Assembly: GCA_002452335.1 (NCBI GenBank) | Contig: DKFJ01000010.1 | Coordinates: 449,559 to 513,558, forward strand | Length of the DNA stretch: 64,000 nucleotides | Origin: Deferribacteraceae bacterium UBA6799 | Lineage (GTDB): Bacteria; Chrysiogenota; Deferribacteres; Deferribacterales; Geovibrionaceae | Direction: 5' to 3' | In this document: piece by piece, positions 50,510 to 59,831 of the stretch | How the letters are laid out: each line of letters begins with the position of its first letter | How positions within the stretch are numbered: position 1 is the stretch's first letter | Notes under the pieces: model-generated | What the model saw: the letters and a program-made list of their open reading frames with translations, nothing else | Told to the model about the DNA's origin: nothing | Databases searched by the model: none | Translations under genes and position numbers: made by a program

Positions 50510-51795
50510 AAAAATATGCCTACCATGCCAATTATGTCCATTATAACAGTAAAATACACAACAACATCTATCTGCTGATATGCGGCGACACCATAGAAGG
50601 AATGCTGGATGGCGACGCCAGGGTTCCTGATGAATACGAAATTGTCAGATTCGAAAATTCCGCTATTTTTCCGGGACTTATCAACACTCACACTCATCTT
50701 CCCATGTCCTTTTTCAGAGGAATGGCAGACGATCTGCACCTGATGGACTGGCTGCAGAACCACATATGGCCGGCAGAGGCCAAGTGGATTTCGCCTGAGT
50801 TTGTTCAGGCGGCTACCGATCTGTCCTGCGTGGAGATGATAAAATGCGGAACAACAACCGCTAACGACATGTATTTCATGTCTGAGCATATAGCGGCGTC
50901 CCTGCACAAGGCGGGGCTTAAAGGAACTGTCGGAGTCGGCGTGCTCGATTTCGCTACCAAGTTCGGCACATGCGCTGATGATTATATCTCAAAAGCATCA
51001 GAGCTTTATCTTAAATATCAAAATGACGGCCTGATAAATATAGCTCTCTGTCCCCACGCTCCCTACACCGTGAGTCCGGACAGCTATAAAAAATGTGTGG
51101 AATTCTGCTCTAAACACGATCTGGTGCTGCATACGCACCTGATGGAGGCGAAGAGCGAATCAGCCGATTCGCTGGCCAAATACGGCAAAACACCCGTTCA
51201 GATAATGAATGATGCCGGAGCTTTTGATATCAGAAGCGTATTCGCGCACTGCGTCCATCTGAATGACGAAGAGATAGAGCTGATGGGAAGCAAGAATGTG
51301 AGCGTGACGCACTGTGTTGAAAGTAACCTGAAGCTCGCTAACGGTTTTGCCCCTATCGGAAAGATGGTATCCGCCGGGGTGAACGTTACGATAGGTACAG
51401 ACGGCGCTGCCAGCAACAACGACATAGATATGATAGGCGAGATGCGCACTGTGGCTCTCACTCATAAAGGATTCAGATGCGACGCCACTACGTTTCCGGC
51501 GGCAAAGGTTCTGAAAATGGCTACAGAGAACGGCGCAAAGGCTCTGGGGCTGAAGGATACAGGGGTTCTGAAGAAAGGACACAAGGCTGATTTCATCGTT
51601 GTTTCTTTCGACAGCGTGATGATGACACCCGTATATCACCCTGTTTCACATCTGATATACTCAGGAAACTGTAATGACGTGACAGATGTTTATGTGAACG
51701 GTAAGTGTCTGATGAAAAACAGAGAACTGACTACCATAGATGAGCAGGCTATCAAAGCCAACGCCCGCGAATGGGCTAGAAAAATAGTGAATTAA
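50506..51795 (+). CDS. Amidohydrolase, MTA/SAH deaminase or aminodeoxyfutalosine deaminase
   Basis: 429-aa metal-dependent deaminase. Metal ligands: HxH in INTHTHLPMSFFRGMADD, later His in PHAPYT and VLHTHLMEAK, and Asp in TIGTDGAASNND. This subgroup deaminates methylthioadenosine and S-adenosylhomocysteine; related enzymes deaminate aminodeoxyfutalosine in futalosine menaquinone synthesis. mqnD at 35.8 kb makes the latter possible. Sequence alone does not decide. GTG-type start overlap with gph; purB follows. Confidence 0.85.
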   Translation: MKKYAYHANYVHYNSKIHNNIYLLICGDTIEGMLDGDARVPDEYEIVRFENSAIFPGLINTHTHLPMSFFRGMADDLHLMDWLQNHIWPAEAKWISPEFVQAATDLSCVEMIKCGTTTANDMYFMSEHIAASLHKAGLKGTVGVGVLDFATKFGTCADDYISKASELYLKYQNDGLINIALCPHAPYTVSPDSYKKCVEFCSKHDLVLHTHLMEAKSESADSLAKYGKTPVQIMNDAGAFDIRSVFAHCVHLNDEEIELMGSKNVSVTHCVESNLKLANGFAPIGKMVSAGVNVTIGTDGAASNNDIDMIGEMRTVALTHKGFRCDATTFPAAKVLKMATENGAKALGLKDTGVLKKGHKADFIVVSFDSVMMTPVYHPVSHLIYSGNCNDVTDVYVNGKCLMKNRELTTIDEQAIKANAREWARKIVN

Positions 51796-51823
51796 TACTT
51801 TAAATAAATCGAGGAAGTTATTG

Positions 51824-53260
51824 ATGAAAGACTACAAAAGCTATTCTAACCCTCTTCAGGAGAGATACGCGAGCCCTGAGATGCTCTACCTCTTCTCCCC
51901 TCACAAAAAGTTCACCACATGGCGCAAGCTGTGGGTGGCTCTGGCTGAATCTGAGAAAGAGCTGGGACTGAACATCACAGATGAGCAGATTTCCGAAATG
52001 AAGGCGAATATCGAGAATATCGATTTTGATTATGCCGCTCAGATGGAACGTAAATTCCGCCATGACGTTATGGCGCATGTTCATACATTCGGCGAGTGCT
52101 GTCCTAAGGCTATGCCCATAATCCACCTGGGTGCCACCAGCGCCTTTGTGGGTGACAACACTGACGTTATCGTGCTGAAAGAAGGCATGGAGATCGTGCG
52201 TAAGAAACTCGTTAACGTTATGAACAATATGAAGAAATTCGCTCTGAAATATAAAAGCATGCCCGCTCTGGGCTTCACCCACTTTCAGCCGGCTCAGCTC
52301 ACCACTGTGGGCAAGAGAGCCTGTCTGTGGCTTCAGGACTTTGTTCTGGATATGGAGGCTCTTGAGTTCGCTCATGAAAATATCCGTTTCAGAGGCGTTA
52401 AAGGCACCACAGGGACACAGGCTTCTTTCCTGCACCTGTTCGAGGGCGACCACGCCAGAGTCCGCAAGCTGGACGAGACTGTCTCTGCTAAGATGGGCTT
52501 TGACAAGGTGCTCACCATCACAGGTCAGACATACACCAGAAAACAGGACACCAGAGTGCTGGCTGTTCTGGCTTCCATCGCTGAATCAGCGCATAAGATG
52601 GCAACAGACCTGCGTCTGCTCGCCAACCTGAAAGAGATCGAAGAACCCTTTGAGAAGAACCAGATAGGCTCCAGCGCCATGGCATATAAACGCAACCCGA
52701 TGAGAAGCGAGCGTGTTTGCTCTCTCTCCAGACATGTCATAGCCCTCAGCCTGAACCCATACATGACCCACTCCACCCAGTGGTTCGAGAGAACTCTGGA
52801 TGACTCAGCCAACAGACGTATAGGCATTTCTGAGGCTTTTCTGGCTATAGACGCCATTCTGGAACTGCTTTACAACATTACCGACGGTCTGGTGGTTTAC
52901 GAGCGCATGATAAACAAACGCGTGATGGAGGAGCTCCCCTTCATGGCGACAGAGAACATAATCATGGAATCCGTGAAGAGAGGCGCTGACAGACAGGAGA
53001 TGCACGAAGTTGTCCGTGTGAATTCTATGGAAGCCGGAAAGCGTGTTAAGATGGAGGGCGAGTCTAACGATCTTCTGGACAGGCTTGCGGCGGAAAAAGC
53101 TGTTCCCCTGACAAAAGAGGAGATCATGGGACTGCTCGACCCGATAAAATTCGTTGGACGATCACCGGAGCAGGTGGATCAGTTCATCGGCGAAGAGGTC
53201 AACCCGATAATCGAAAAATATGAAAAAGACCTCGGAATGGATGTGGATATCAAGGTTTAG
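51824..53260 (+). CDS. purB: Adenylosuccinate lyase
   Basis: Acts twice in purine synthesis (SAICAR and adenylosuccinate cleavage). The lyase signature is GSSAMAYKRNPMRSE (about residues 285-299), and the catalytic His region TTGTQASFLHLFEGD and HLGATSAFVGDNTD are present. 478 aa. ATG at 51824 follows GAGGAAG. Ends the gph-amidohydrolase-purB run; a repeat and bidirectional terminator follow. Confidence 0.95.
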   Translation: MKDYKSYSNPLQERYASPEMLYLFSPHKKFTTWRKLWVALAESEKELGLNITDEQISEMKANIENIDFDYAAQMERKFRHDVMAHVHTFGECCPKAMPIIHLGATSAFVGDNTDVIVLKEGMEIVRKKLVNVMNNMKKFALKYKSMPALGFTHFQPAQLTTVGKRACLWLQDFVLDMEALEFAHENIRFRGVKGTTGTQASFLHLFEGDHARVRKLDETVSAKMGFDKVLTITGQTYTRKQDTRVLAVLASIAESAHKMATDLRLLANLKEIEEPFEKNQIGSSAMAYKRNPMRSERVCSLSRHVIALSLNPYMTHSTQWFERTLDDSANRRIGISEAFLAIDAILELLYNITDGLVVYERMINKRVMEELPFMATENIIMESVKRGADRQEMHEVVRVNSMEAGKRVKMEGESNDLLDRLAAEKAVPLTKEEIMGLLDPIKFVGRSPEQVDQFIGEEVNPIIEKYEKDLGMDVDIKV

Positions 53261-53298
53261 AGATTGCCACACCTGCTTGAGCAGGTTCGCAATGACGA
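53261..53298. repeat. REP-like palindromic element
   Basis: Nested hairpin: ATTGC (53263-53267) with GCAAT (53289-53293), and inside ACCTGCT (53271-53277) with AGCAGGT (53280-53286) around TG. The flanks GATTGCC and GCAATGACG resemble widespread intergenic REP-like repeats of the GATTGC...GCAATGACG type. Only one copy was found in this window, so its repetitive nature is inferred. Confidence 0.6.
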
Positions 53299-53305
53299 TT
53301 TGTTG

Positions 53306-53340
53306 AAAAAGGCGGAGTTTTGTTCCGCCTTTTTGTTTTA
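53306..53340. terminator. Bidirectional terminator between purB and the lipoprotein gene
   Basis: AAAAAGGCGGA (53306-53316), GTTTTGT loop, TCCGCCTTTTT (53324-53334), then GTTTTA. Symmetrical A/T flanks allow termination of purB (plus) and of the minus-strand lipoprotein gene. Confidence 0.9.
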
Positions 53341-53358
53341 TATGCAAATTAATTTCAA

Positions 53359-54660
53359 CTATTTTGAGAAATTATATCGTAATTTTTCTGACTTCATTTC
53401 ACTATTTAATGCTCCGTTAACTGCATATTGAATAGAAACGCCAATATTTGCTTCTATTTTATTATAAGGTAAATAAGTATTGAGCATTTCATCTAAAACA
53501 TCTTCTTTTTCAATTTTTAAACTAATTTTACGGGCTGATTCTGGGGGAAATTCATAATCAAGTTTTTGAGAAAATACATGTTCAAATAAATGCAAAGATA
53601 GATATTTTAATTGTATGTATTCTTTACTGTCATTCTCTAATCCAATAGTAGCTAACAGTCCACCACGGTTCATTTCTATGTTATATATTAAAACTTTAAA
53701 TTTTTTAAACCTATAAGCTATTGGCTTAAAATATGATACTAATAAATTTTTTATTTTAATATCAAATGCGTTAGTATTTACATTTACTACAATATTTTCT
53801 GATGCAGGAAAATCTTTATACATTACCACTTGCGGATTAATTTCACTGTTAATTCTAAAGCCTTCTTTCGGTATTAAGGATATACCATAGTATGATTTTT
53901 CTAAATCACATGAACTAAATACTTCACTTATTTTAATGTCAAAATAGCCTAATTTTTTCTGCATTTCTGCATCTAAATTCATATTTAATCTAATTCTGTC
54001 CTTGTTACCTGATAAATGGAATATTTCCGATTTTTTATTACAAATGGTAAGATTATATAAGCTACTATATTTTTGATTTACGGTATTAATTATACCAATA
54101 ATGTCATAAATCAAAGTATCTGAAGGAGCTAAATTAGAATAAGGAAGAGCAAAGGGTTTGTATTCAGACGGTTGATGAATGTTAACATTAATTTCATATT
54201 TAAAATTGTTTCCATCTAACTCTTTTTTTTGTACATAGTTAAGAGATACAATGAAATTCTGCTTTACTGTTGCCTCTAAATTATTATGAGTTCCGGTAAA
54301 ATAACCGTTTTTATATTGAAAAAGTAGTACTTTATTCAATATGAGCTTATTTTCAAGACCAGATATTGTTTTTACCCGTTTAGTTTTTGAACCAGGATAT
54401 TTTTCTATTTTAGTAACCATTTGATAAGAAGTATTCTTCGACTGCTCTAATATATCCTTTGAGATAATGTCATAGATATCATTTTCATTTAAACCGTTAT
54501 TCTGAGTATAATATCCAATTTCAAAAGTTTTTATAACAGGAGGAAGTTGCGTCTCGATACTACTATTAGATAAATTATTTAAGTTTTTAGAAATATCTAA
54601 TGATGGATCTCCACAAGATAAAAGAAACAAACTTAAAATAAAGACATAAAGATACTTCAT
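53359..54660 (-). CDS. Hypothetical AT-rich lipoprotein
   Basis: 433-aa protein with a lipoprotein signal peptide MKYLYVFILSLFLLSCGDPS (lipobox LLSC). After lipidation an Asn/Ser-rich linker precedes a mixed alpha/beta domain with many Lys, Asn, Ile and Tyr; no family is recognised. ATG at 54660 follows AAGGAA; an upstream ATG would bury the signal. GC is about 22% in a hand-counted 120-base sample (53641-53760), far below the neighbours, so recent acquisition is likely. It is a lone gene with its own promoter and terminator. Confidence 0.8.
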   Translation of the reverse strand: MKYLYVFILSLFLLSCGDPSLDISKNLNNLSNSSIETQLPPVIKTFEIGYYTQNNGLNENDIYDIISKDILEQSKNTSYQMVTKIEKYPGSKTKRVKTISGLENKLILNKVLLFQYKNGYFTGTHNNLEATVKQNFIVSLNYVQKKELDGNNFKYEINVNIHQPSEYKPFALPYSNLAPSDTLIYDIIGIINTVNQKYSSLYNLTICNKKSEIFHLSGNKDRIRLNMNLDAEMQKKLGYFDIKISEVFSSCDLEKSYYGISLIPKEGFRINSEINPQVVMYKDFPASENIVVNVNTNAFDIKIKNLLVSYFKPIAYRFKKFKVLIYNIEMNRGGLLATIGLENDSKEYIQLKYLSLHLFEHVFSQKLDYEFPPESARKISLKIEKEDVLDEMLNTYLPYNKIEANIGVSIQYAVNGALNSEMKSEKLRYNFSK

Positions 54661-54716
54661 ATCAGTTCCTTCATATAAACTATTTGTGATAAAATAACAT
54701 AACATATTTACACATA

Positions 54717-54751
54717 CAATCACTTTATATGAACTGAGTATGTGATTGCAA
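54717..54751 (-). promoter_or_regulatory. Lipoprotein promoter with flanking inverted repeat
   Basis: Read on the minus strand: TTGCAA (54751-54746), 16-base spacer, TATAAA (54729-54724). CAATCAC (54717-54723) and GTGATTG (54742-54748) form 7-base inverted arms flanking the spacer and -10 and touching the -35. A second pair CACATAC/GTATGTG (54711-54717, 54738-54744) interleaves. Operator-like. Confidence 0.5.
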
Positions 54752-54799
54752 CTATGGAAGTAATATGATGAAACAGTAATGAGAGAATGCGCTTGCTTT

Positions 54800-55720
54800 T
54801 TATCTGCTCAGATCAACAGTTCCCGTCAGTTCGCTGAGGTTCGCTATGTTGTTGTCAGCCAGATACTTTTCCAGATCGTCAATTATCTTCAGAGGGATGT
54901 TAGGGTCTACAAAGTTTGCTGTGCCAACCTGCATAGCCCCTGCCCCGACCAGCGAAAACTCAACCACGTCACGCCAGTCCATTATTCCGCCTATTCCCAT
55001 CACAGGAATCTTAACTGTGCGGAAAACCTCGTGTACCATGCGTATGGCCACTGGTTTGATAGCGGGACCCGACAGTCCGCCGGTAACGTTAAAAATGTTG
55101 GGTTTTCTGGTGTGGATGTTTACAGACATGCCCAGCAGAGTGTTGATGGCGCTGATGGCGTCCGCCCCGGCGTCCTCGCATGCCTTGGCAAAGACACGGA
55201 TGTTGGTGACATTGGGAGACAGTTTTACCATCAGAGGTTTGTTCTGAACAACCTTCTTCACTCTGGATGTTACTTCATAGGTCATTTTCGGATCAGTGCC
55301 GAAGGCTATTCCGCCCTCTTTTATGTTCGGGCAGGAGATGTTCATCTCCAGCATATCCACATCGGCATCGTCCAGAATCTGAGCCACTTCTATATATTCA
55401 TCAACTGTTTTACCCCAGAAATTTACGATCACTTTTGTATCGTATTTTCTGAGCTCAGGCAGTTTTTCTTTTATAAATTTCACCACGCCGACGTTTTGCA
55501 GACCGATAGCGTTCAGCATGCCGGATGTGGTCTCCATGATACGGGGCATAGGGTTTCCCTGTACCTCACGGAGGGATATTCCTTTGACGGATATTCCGCC
55601 CAGTCTTCCTATATCGATATGATTAGCGTATTCCAGACCATAGCCGAAAGTTCCGCTGGCAGTAATTATGGGGTTTTTGAACTCTACCCCGCAAAAGGTT
55701 GTTTTAAGTCTGTCAGACAT
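54800..55720 (-). CDS. pyrD: Dihydroorotate dehydrogenase, class 1B catalytic subunit
   Basis: FMN enzyme oxidising dihydroorotate to orotate. The catalytic Cys is in EMNISCPNIKEGG (Cys is the base in class 1B; Ser in class 2). FKNPIITASGTFGYG and VKLSPNVTNIR are also characteristic. 306 aa. Paired with pyrK upstream (12 bases away), which supplies the FAD and 2Fe-2S subunit needed for NAD+ reduction. Ends the carB-pyrK-pyrD run. Confidence 0.95.
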   Translation of the reverse strand: MSDRLKTTFCGVEFKNPIITASGTFGYGLEYANHIDIGRLGGISVKGISLREVQGNPMPRIMETTSGMLNAIGLQNVGVVKFIKEKLPELRKYDTKVIVNFWGKTVDEYIEVAQILDDADVDMLEMNISCPNIKEGGIAFGTDPKMTYEVTSRVKKVVQNKPLMVKLSPNVTNIRVFAKACEDAGADAISAINTLLGMSVNIHTRKPNIFNVTGGLSGPAIKPVAIRMVHEVFRTVKIPVMGIGGIMDWRDVVEFSLVGAGAMQVGTANFVDPNIPLKIIDDLEKYLADNNIANLSELTGTVDLSR

Positions 55721-55732
55721 TTATCTCTCCGG

Positions 55733-56512
55733 TTATTTCAGTCTGTCCCACGCCACTTTAGCGCCGTCAAAAACAGGACCCTCGACACAGCAGCGCTTCT
55801 GCACCACATCATCGCCCTCTTTCACATAGATTATGCATCCCAGACAGGCGCCCAGACCGCACGCCATGCGCTCGTCCAGAGAAACCTCCACAGGAATCCC
55901 GGCTGATACGCATATGCCGCTCACAGCCTCCAGCATGCCCTTAGGACCGCAGGTATATACTATGTCGTATGATTCAACGTTTTCTTTGAAAGGTACTGTT
56001 ACGAAGCCTCTGATGCCCGCTGAGCCGTCATCGGTGGTTACTATCAGATGGTCGGTGTTCTCCTTCAGCTCTTCCAGCAGAACCACATCGTCCACGGTGC
56101 GTCCGCCGTAATAGAGATCAACCACGCATCCTCTGTCTTTCAGGGTTTTTGCCAGCCAGTATACGGGAGCGATCCCTATGCCTCCGGCTACCAGAGCAAC
56201 ACGTTTATTCTCGTTCATTGTGAACGAGTTGCCCAGAGGGTTGGAAAACTCTATCGTTCCGCCCTCATGAAATTCGCTGAGCAGTTTTGTCCCCTTGCCT
56301 ACCACCATATACACCAGGCTGAATCTGTCGCCGTTCACATCCGCCACGCCCAGAGGTCTTCTGAGCAGAGGATCGTGGGTGTAATCGTTGCTGCTGGGTT
56401 TTATCATCAGAAACTGCCCGACCTTGACAGAGCGTACAAATTCCTCTGATTTTATTTCCAGAAAATAGTATTTATCGTTCAGACGCTGATTGCGGATTAC
56501 TTTTCCTTTCAT
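55733..56512 (-). CDS. pyrK: Dihydroorotate dehydrogenase B electron-transfer subunit
   Basis: FAD/NAD-binding ferredoxin-reductase fold with a 2Fe-2S site in CGLGACLGCIIYVKEGDD and a distal Cys in KRCCVEGPVF. GGIGIAPVYWLAKTL is the NAD-binding loop. 259 aa from ATG at 56512; longer in-frame starts lie inside carB. It passes electrons from PyrD to NAD+. Two bases separate it from carB. Confidence 0.94.
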   Translation of the reverse strand: MKGKVIRNQRLNDKYYFLEIKSEEFVRSVKVGQFLMIKPSSNDYTHDPLLRRPLGVADVNGDRFSLVYMVVGKGTKLLSEFHEGGTIEFSNPLGNSFTMNENKRVALVAGGIGIAPVYWLAKTLKDRGCVVDLYYGGRTVDDVVLLEELKENTDHLIVTTDDGSAGIRGFVTVPFKENVESYDIVYTCGPKGMLEAVSGICVSAGIPVEVSLDERMACGLGACLGCIIYVKEGDDVVQKRCCVEGPVFDGAKVAWDRLK

Positions 56513-56514
56513 TA

Positions 56515-59500
56515 TCAGCCCCTTTTGTAAAATTCCTGTATAGGTGTGACAGTCAGTCCCTTCTGCCCCGCCTCTATGGCGATGACGCATGCTTTTGCCG
56601 CCTCTACAGTTGTAACATAAGGCACGCTGTAGCTGAGGATGGTACGTCTGATGGATTCGCTGTCCAGTCTGGATTTTTTACCCTCGGGGATGTTGATGAC
56701 GAAGGCGATCTCGCCGTTCTTAATCATATCCACCACGTTGGGGCGTATGCCCTCGTGAACCTTAGCCACTTTTTCCACAGGAAGCCCCTTCTCTTTCAGA
56801 AAGTTGTATGTTCCTGATGTGGAGATGATGGTGAATCCGGACGCTGACAGTTCTTTAGCCACCTCCAGAATCTCTTCCTTGGCGGAATCTTTGATACTGA
56901 TGAAGACTCTGCCTTTTTTGGGCAGTCTGTTTCCGGCGGCTATCTGTGCCTTGTAGAATGCGCTTCCCAGATCTCTGTCGATGCCCATTACCTCGCCTGT
57001 GGACTTCATCTCAGGTCCGAGTACAAGGTCTGTGCCGGGGAATTTTACGAATGGGAACACGGACTCTTTCACGGTGAAGTAGTCTATGTCTATCTCTTTG
57101 GTAAATCCGAGATCTTTCAGCTTAGCCCCAGCCATAACCTTTGCCGCCAGTTTTGCCAGAGGCACGCCTATGGTCTTGCTGACGTAAGGAATTGTTCTGG
57201 AGGCTCTGGGGTTTACCTCCAGCATGTATATCTCTTCGCCTTTAATGGCGTACTGAATGTTCATCAGACCGATGACCTTCAGCTCTTTCGCTATGTTTCT
57301 GGTGTGAGTCATAAGCTGTTCACGAATCTTAGCGCTGATGGTTCTGCTGGGGATGGAGCATGCGGAGTCACCTGAATGGATACCGGCTTCTTCAAAGTGC
57401 TCCATGATTGAACCGATAACGGTTATCTCGCCGTCGCTGATGGAATCCACGTCCACCTCTGTGGCATGCTGAAGATATTTGTCTATCAGCACAGGGTGTT
57501 CCTCGGATGCCTGAACAGCGTAAACCATGTAGTTTTGCAGTGATTCGGTGTCATAGACTATCTCCATGGCACGTCCGCCCAGAACGTATGAGGGGCGCAC
57601 AACCACGGGATATCCTATCTCTTCCGCTATTTTATAAGCTTCTTCGGCTGTTTTTGCTATGCCGTTGGGCGGTTGTTTGATATTCAGCCTGATTATCAGG
57701 TCTTTGAATCTTTCTCTGTCCTCCGCCATGTCTATGCTGTCCGGTGATGTTCCCAGAATCGGCACTCCGGCTTTTTCCAGCGGCACGGCGAGCTTCAGCG
57801 GTGTCTGACCGCCGAACTGGACTATCACTCCGAAAGGTTTTTCTTTATCAACGATATTAAGAACGTGCTCTCTGGTGAGCGGCTCGAAATAGAGTCTGTC
57901 GGAGGTGTCGTAGTCTGTGGAGACTGTTTCGGGGTTACAGTTGACCATGATGGTTTCAAACCCCATTTCTTCAAGGGCGAATGAGGCGTGCACACAGCAG
58001 TAGTCGAACTCAATCCCCTGACCTATCCTGTTGGGACCGCCGCCGAGAATCATTATTTTCTTTTTATCTGTGGGCGCCGCTTCACATTCTCTTTCATATG
58101 TGCTGTAGAGATAGGGTGTGAATGACTCGAACTCGGCTCCGCAGGTATCCACACGTTTGTATACCACACGTCCCCTTGTCTTTTCCCACACATCCAGCTC
58201 TTTGCATTTCAGCAGTTTTGCCAGACGTTTATCAGAGAATCCCATCTGTTTAGCTTTAACAAACATCTCTTCTGATATTGATGTTATTGAGAATTTTTTG
58301 AGTTCAGCCTCGAAATCTATTATCTGTTTGATGTTGTCGAGGAACCAGGGGTCGATAAAGCAGAGCTCGTGCACCTCTTCGATGCTGAATCCGGCTCTGA
58401 AAGCCTCTGCCAGATACCACATTCTTTCGGCTGTGGGTCTTCTGAGCAGCGATTTTATCTTTTCTATGGCGGCTTCGGTGGTTCTCTCCTCGTCAGTAAA
58501 GATTTCGTCAAAGCCTGACTTGCCTATCTCCAGAGAGCTGATCGCTTTCTGGAAAGATTCTTTGAATGTACGCCCGATAGACATCGCCTCGCCCACAGAT
58601 TTCATCTGTGTTGTCAGAGTGTTGTCCGCTCCTGGGAATTTTTCGAAGGTGAATCTGGGGAACTTTGTCACACAGTAGTCTATGGTGGGCTCGAAAGAAG
58701 CCGGGGTTTTCAGGGTTATGTCGTTCTTCAGCTCGTCCAGTGTGTATCCCACGGCGAGTTTTGCGGCTATCTTGGCGATGGGGAAACCTGTCGCTTTAGA
58801 TGCCAGAGCGGAGCTTCTGGAAACTCTGGGGTTCATCTCGATGATGATCTGCTTGCCTGTTTTGGGGTCTACGGCGAACTGAACGTTAGAACCGCCTGTA
58901 TCCACTCCGATCTCACGGATTACCGCCAGAGCGGCGTTTCTCATGATCTGATATTCTTTGTCTGTCAGAGTCTGGGCGGGAGCGACTGTTATGCTGTCAC
59001 CGGTGTGAACGCCCATAGCGTCTATGTTTTCTATGGAGCAGATGATGACCACGTTGTCTTTCAGGTCACGCATTACCTCGAGCTCATATTCTTTCCAGCC
59101 GAGCACAGATTCCTCTACGAGGATCTCTGTAACGGGTGAAGCCTCGAGCCCCCACTCCACATATTCTTTGTATTCTTCCATGTTATAGGCTACGTTTCCG
59201 CCTGTCCCGCCCAGTGTGAACGAGGGGCGGATGATAGCGGGAAAGCCTATTTTGTCTATGCAGTTAAGAGCGTCCTGATATGTGTTCACCACATAGCTTT
59301 CAGGAAGCGTCAGACCAATCTTTTTCATGGCCTGTTTGAAGAGCTCTCTGTCCTCTGCCTTGTCTATGGCCTCTATCTTGGCTCCGATGAGCTCCACGTT
59401 GTATTTGTCCAGAACGCCCGCCTTATGGAGGTCTTTGGCGAGGTTCAGCGCGGTCTGCCCTCCCACTGTGGGCAGGATGGCGTCAGGGCGTTCTTTCGCT

Positions 59501-59733
59501 ATAACCTTTTCAGCCATTTCAACATTAAGGGGTTCGATGTATGTGGCATCGGCGATCTCAGGATCTGTCATGATGGTAGCGGGGTTAGAGTTGATAAGGA
59601 TAACTCTGTATCCTTCATCTTTCAGTGCCTTGACAGCCTGTGTGCCGGAATAGTCGAATTCGCACGCCTGTCCGATTACAATAGGACCGGAGCCGATAAT
59701 CATAATAGACTTGATGTCTTCTCTTTTAGCCAA
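56515..59733 (-). CDS. carB: Carbamoyl-phosphate synthase large subunit
   Basis: 1072 aa, near the E. coli 1073. Two ATP-grasp halves, each with a carboxy-phosphate or carbamate site (IIGSGPIVIGQACEFDYSG near the start and ILGGGPNRIGQGIEFDYCC near residue 555), a metal-binding EMNPRVSRSSALASKATG, and a C-terminal MGS-like allosteric domain (about 935-1072). TTG start with GGAGG upstream. The glutaminase subunit gene carA is not in the window. First gene of carB-pyrK-pyrD. Confidence 0.97.
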   Translation of the reverse strand: MAKREDIKSIMIIGSGPIVIGQACEFDYSGTQAVKALKDEGYRVILINSNPATIMTDPEIADATYIEPLNVEMAEKVIAKERPDAILPTVGGQTALNLAKDLHKAGVLDKYNVELIGAKIEAIDKAEDRELFKQAMKKIGLTLPESYVVNTYQDALNCIDKIGFPAIIRPSFTLGGTGGNVAYNMEEYKEYVEWGLEASPVTEILVEESVLGWKEYELEVMRDLKDNVVIICSIENIDAMGVHTGDSITVAPAQTLTDKEYQIMRNAALAVIREIGVDTGGSNVQFAVDPKTGKQIIIEMNPRVSRSSALASKATGFPIAKIAAKLAVGYTLDELKNDITLKTPASFEPTIDYCVTKFPRFTFEKFPGADNTLTTQMKSVGEAMSIGRTFKESFQKAISSLEIGKSGFDEIFTDEERTTEAAIEKIKSLLRRPTAERMWYLAEAFRAGFSIEEVHELCFIDPWFLDNIKQIIDFEAELKKFSITSISEEMFVKAKQMGFSDKRLAKLLKCKELDVWEKTRGRVVYKRVDTCGAEFESFTPYLYSTYERECEAAPTDKKKIMILGGGPNRIGQGIEFDYCCVHASFALEEMGFETIMVNCNPETVSTDYDTSDRLYFEPLTREHVLNIVDKEKPFGVIVQFGGQTPLKLAVPLEKAGVPILGTSPDSIDMAEDRERFKDLIIRLNIKQPPNGIAKTAEEAYKIAEEIGYPVVVRPSYVLGGRAMEIVYDTESLQNYMVYAVQASEEHPVLIDKYLQHATEVDVDSISDGEITVIGSIMEHFEEAGIHSGDSACSIPSRTISAKIREQLMTHTRNIAKELKVIGLMNIQYAIKGEEIYMLEVNPRASRTIPYVSKTIGVPLAKLAAKVMAGAKLKDLGFTKEIDIDYFTVKESVFPFVKFPGTDLVLGPEMKSTGEVMGIDRDLGSAFYKAQIAAGNRLPKKGRVFISIKDSAKEEILEVAKELSASGFTIISTSGTYNFLKEKGLPVEKVAKVHEGIRPNVVDMIKNGEIAFVINIPEGKKSRLDSESIRRTILSYSVPYVTTVEAAKACVIAIEAGQKGLTVTPIQEFYKRG

Positions 59734-59831
59734 TGTATCCTCCGTAAAACCGCAAAGGGCAAAACTTCAATTTTCTATCAGATTTAGACCCATATTACAA
59801 GGTTATATTCAAACGTTTCAGTATAAAATTT

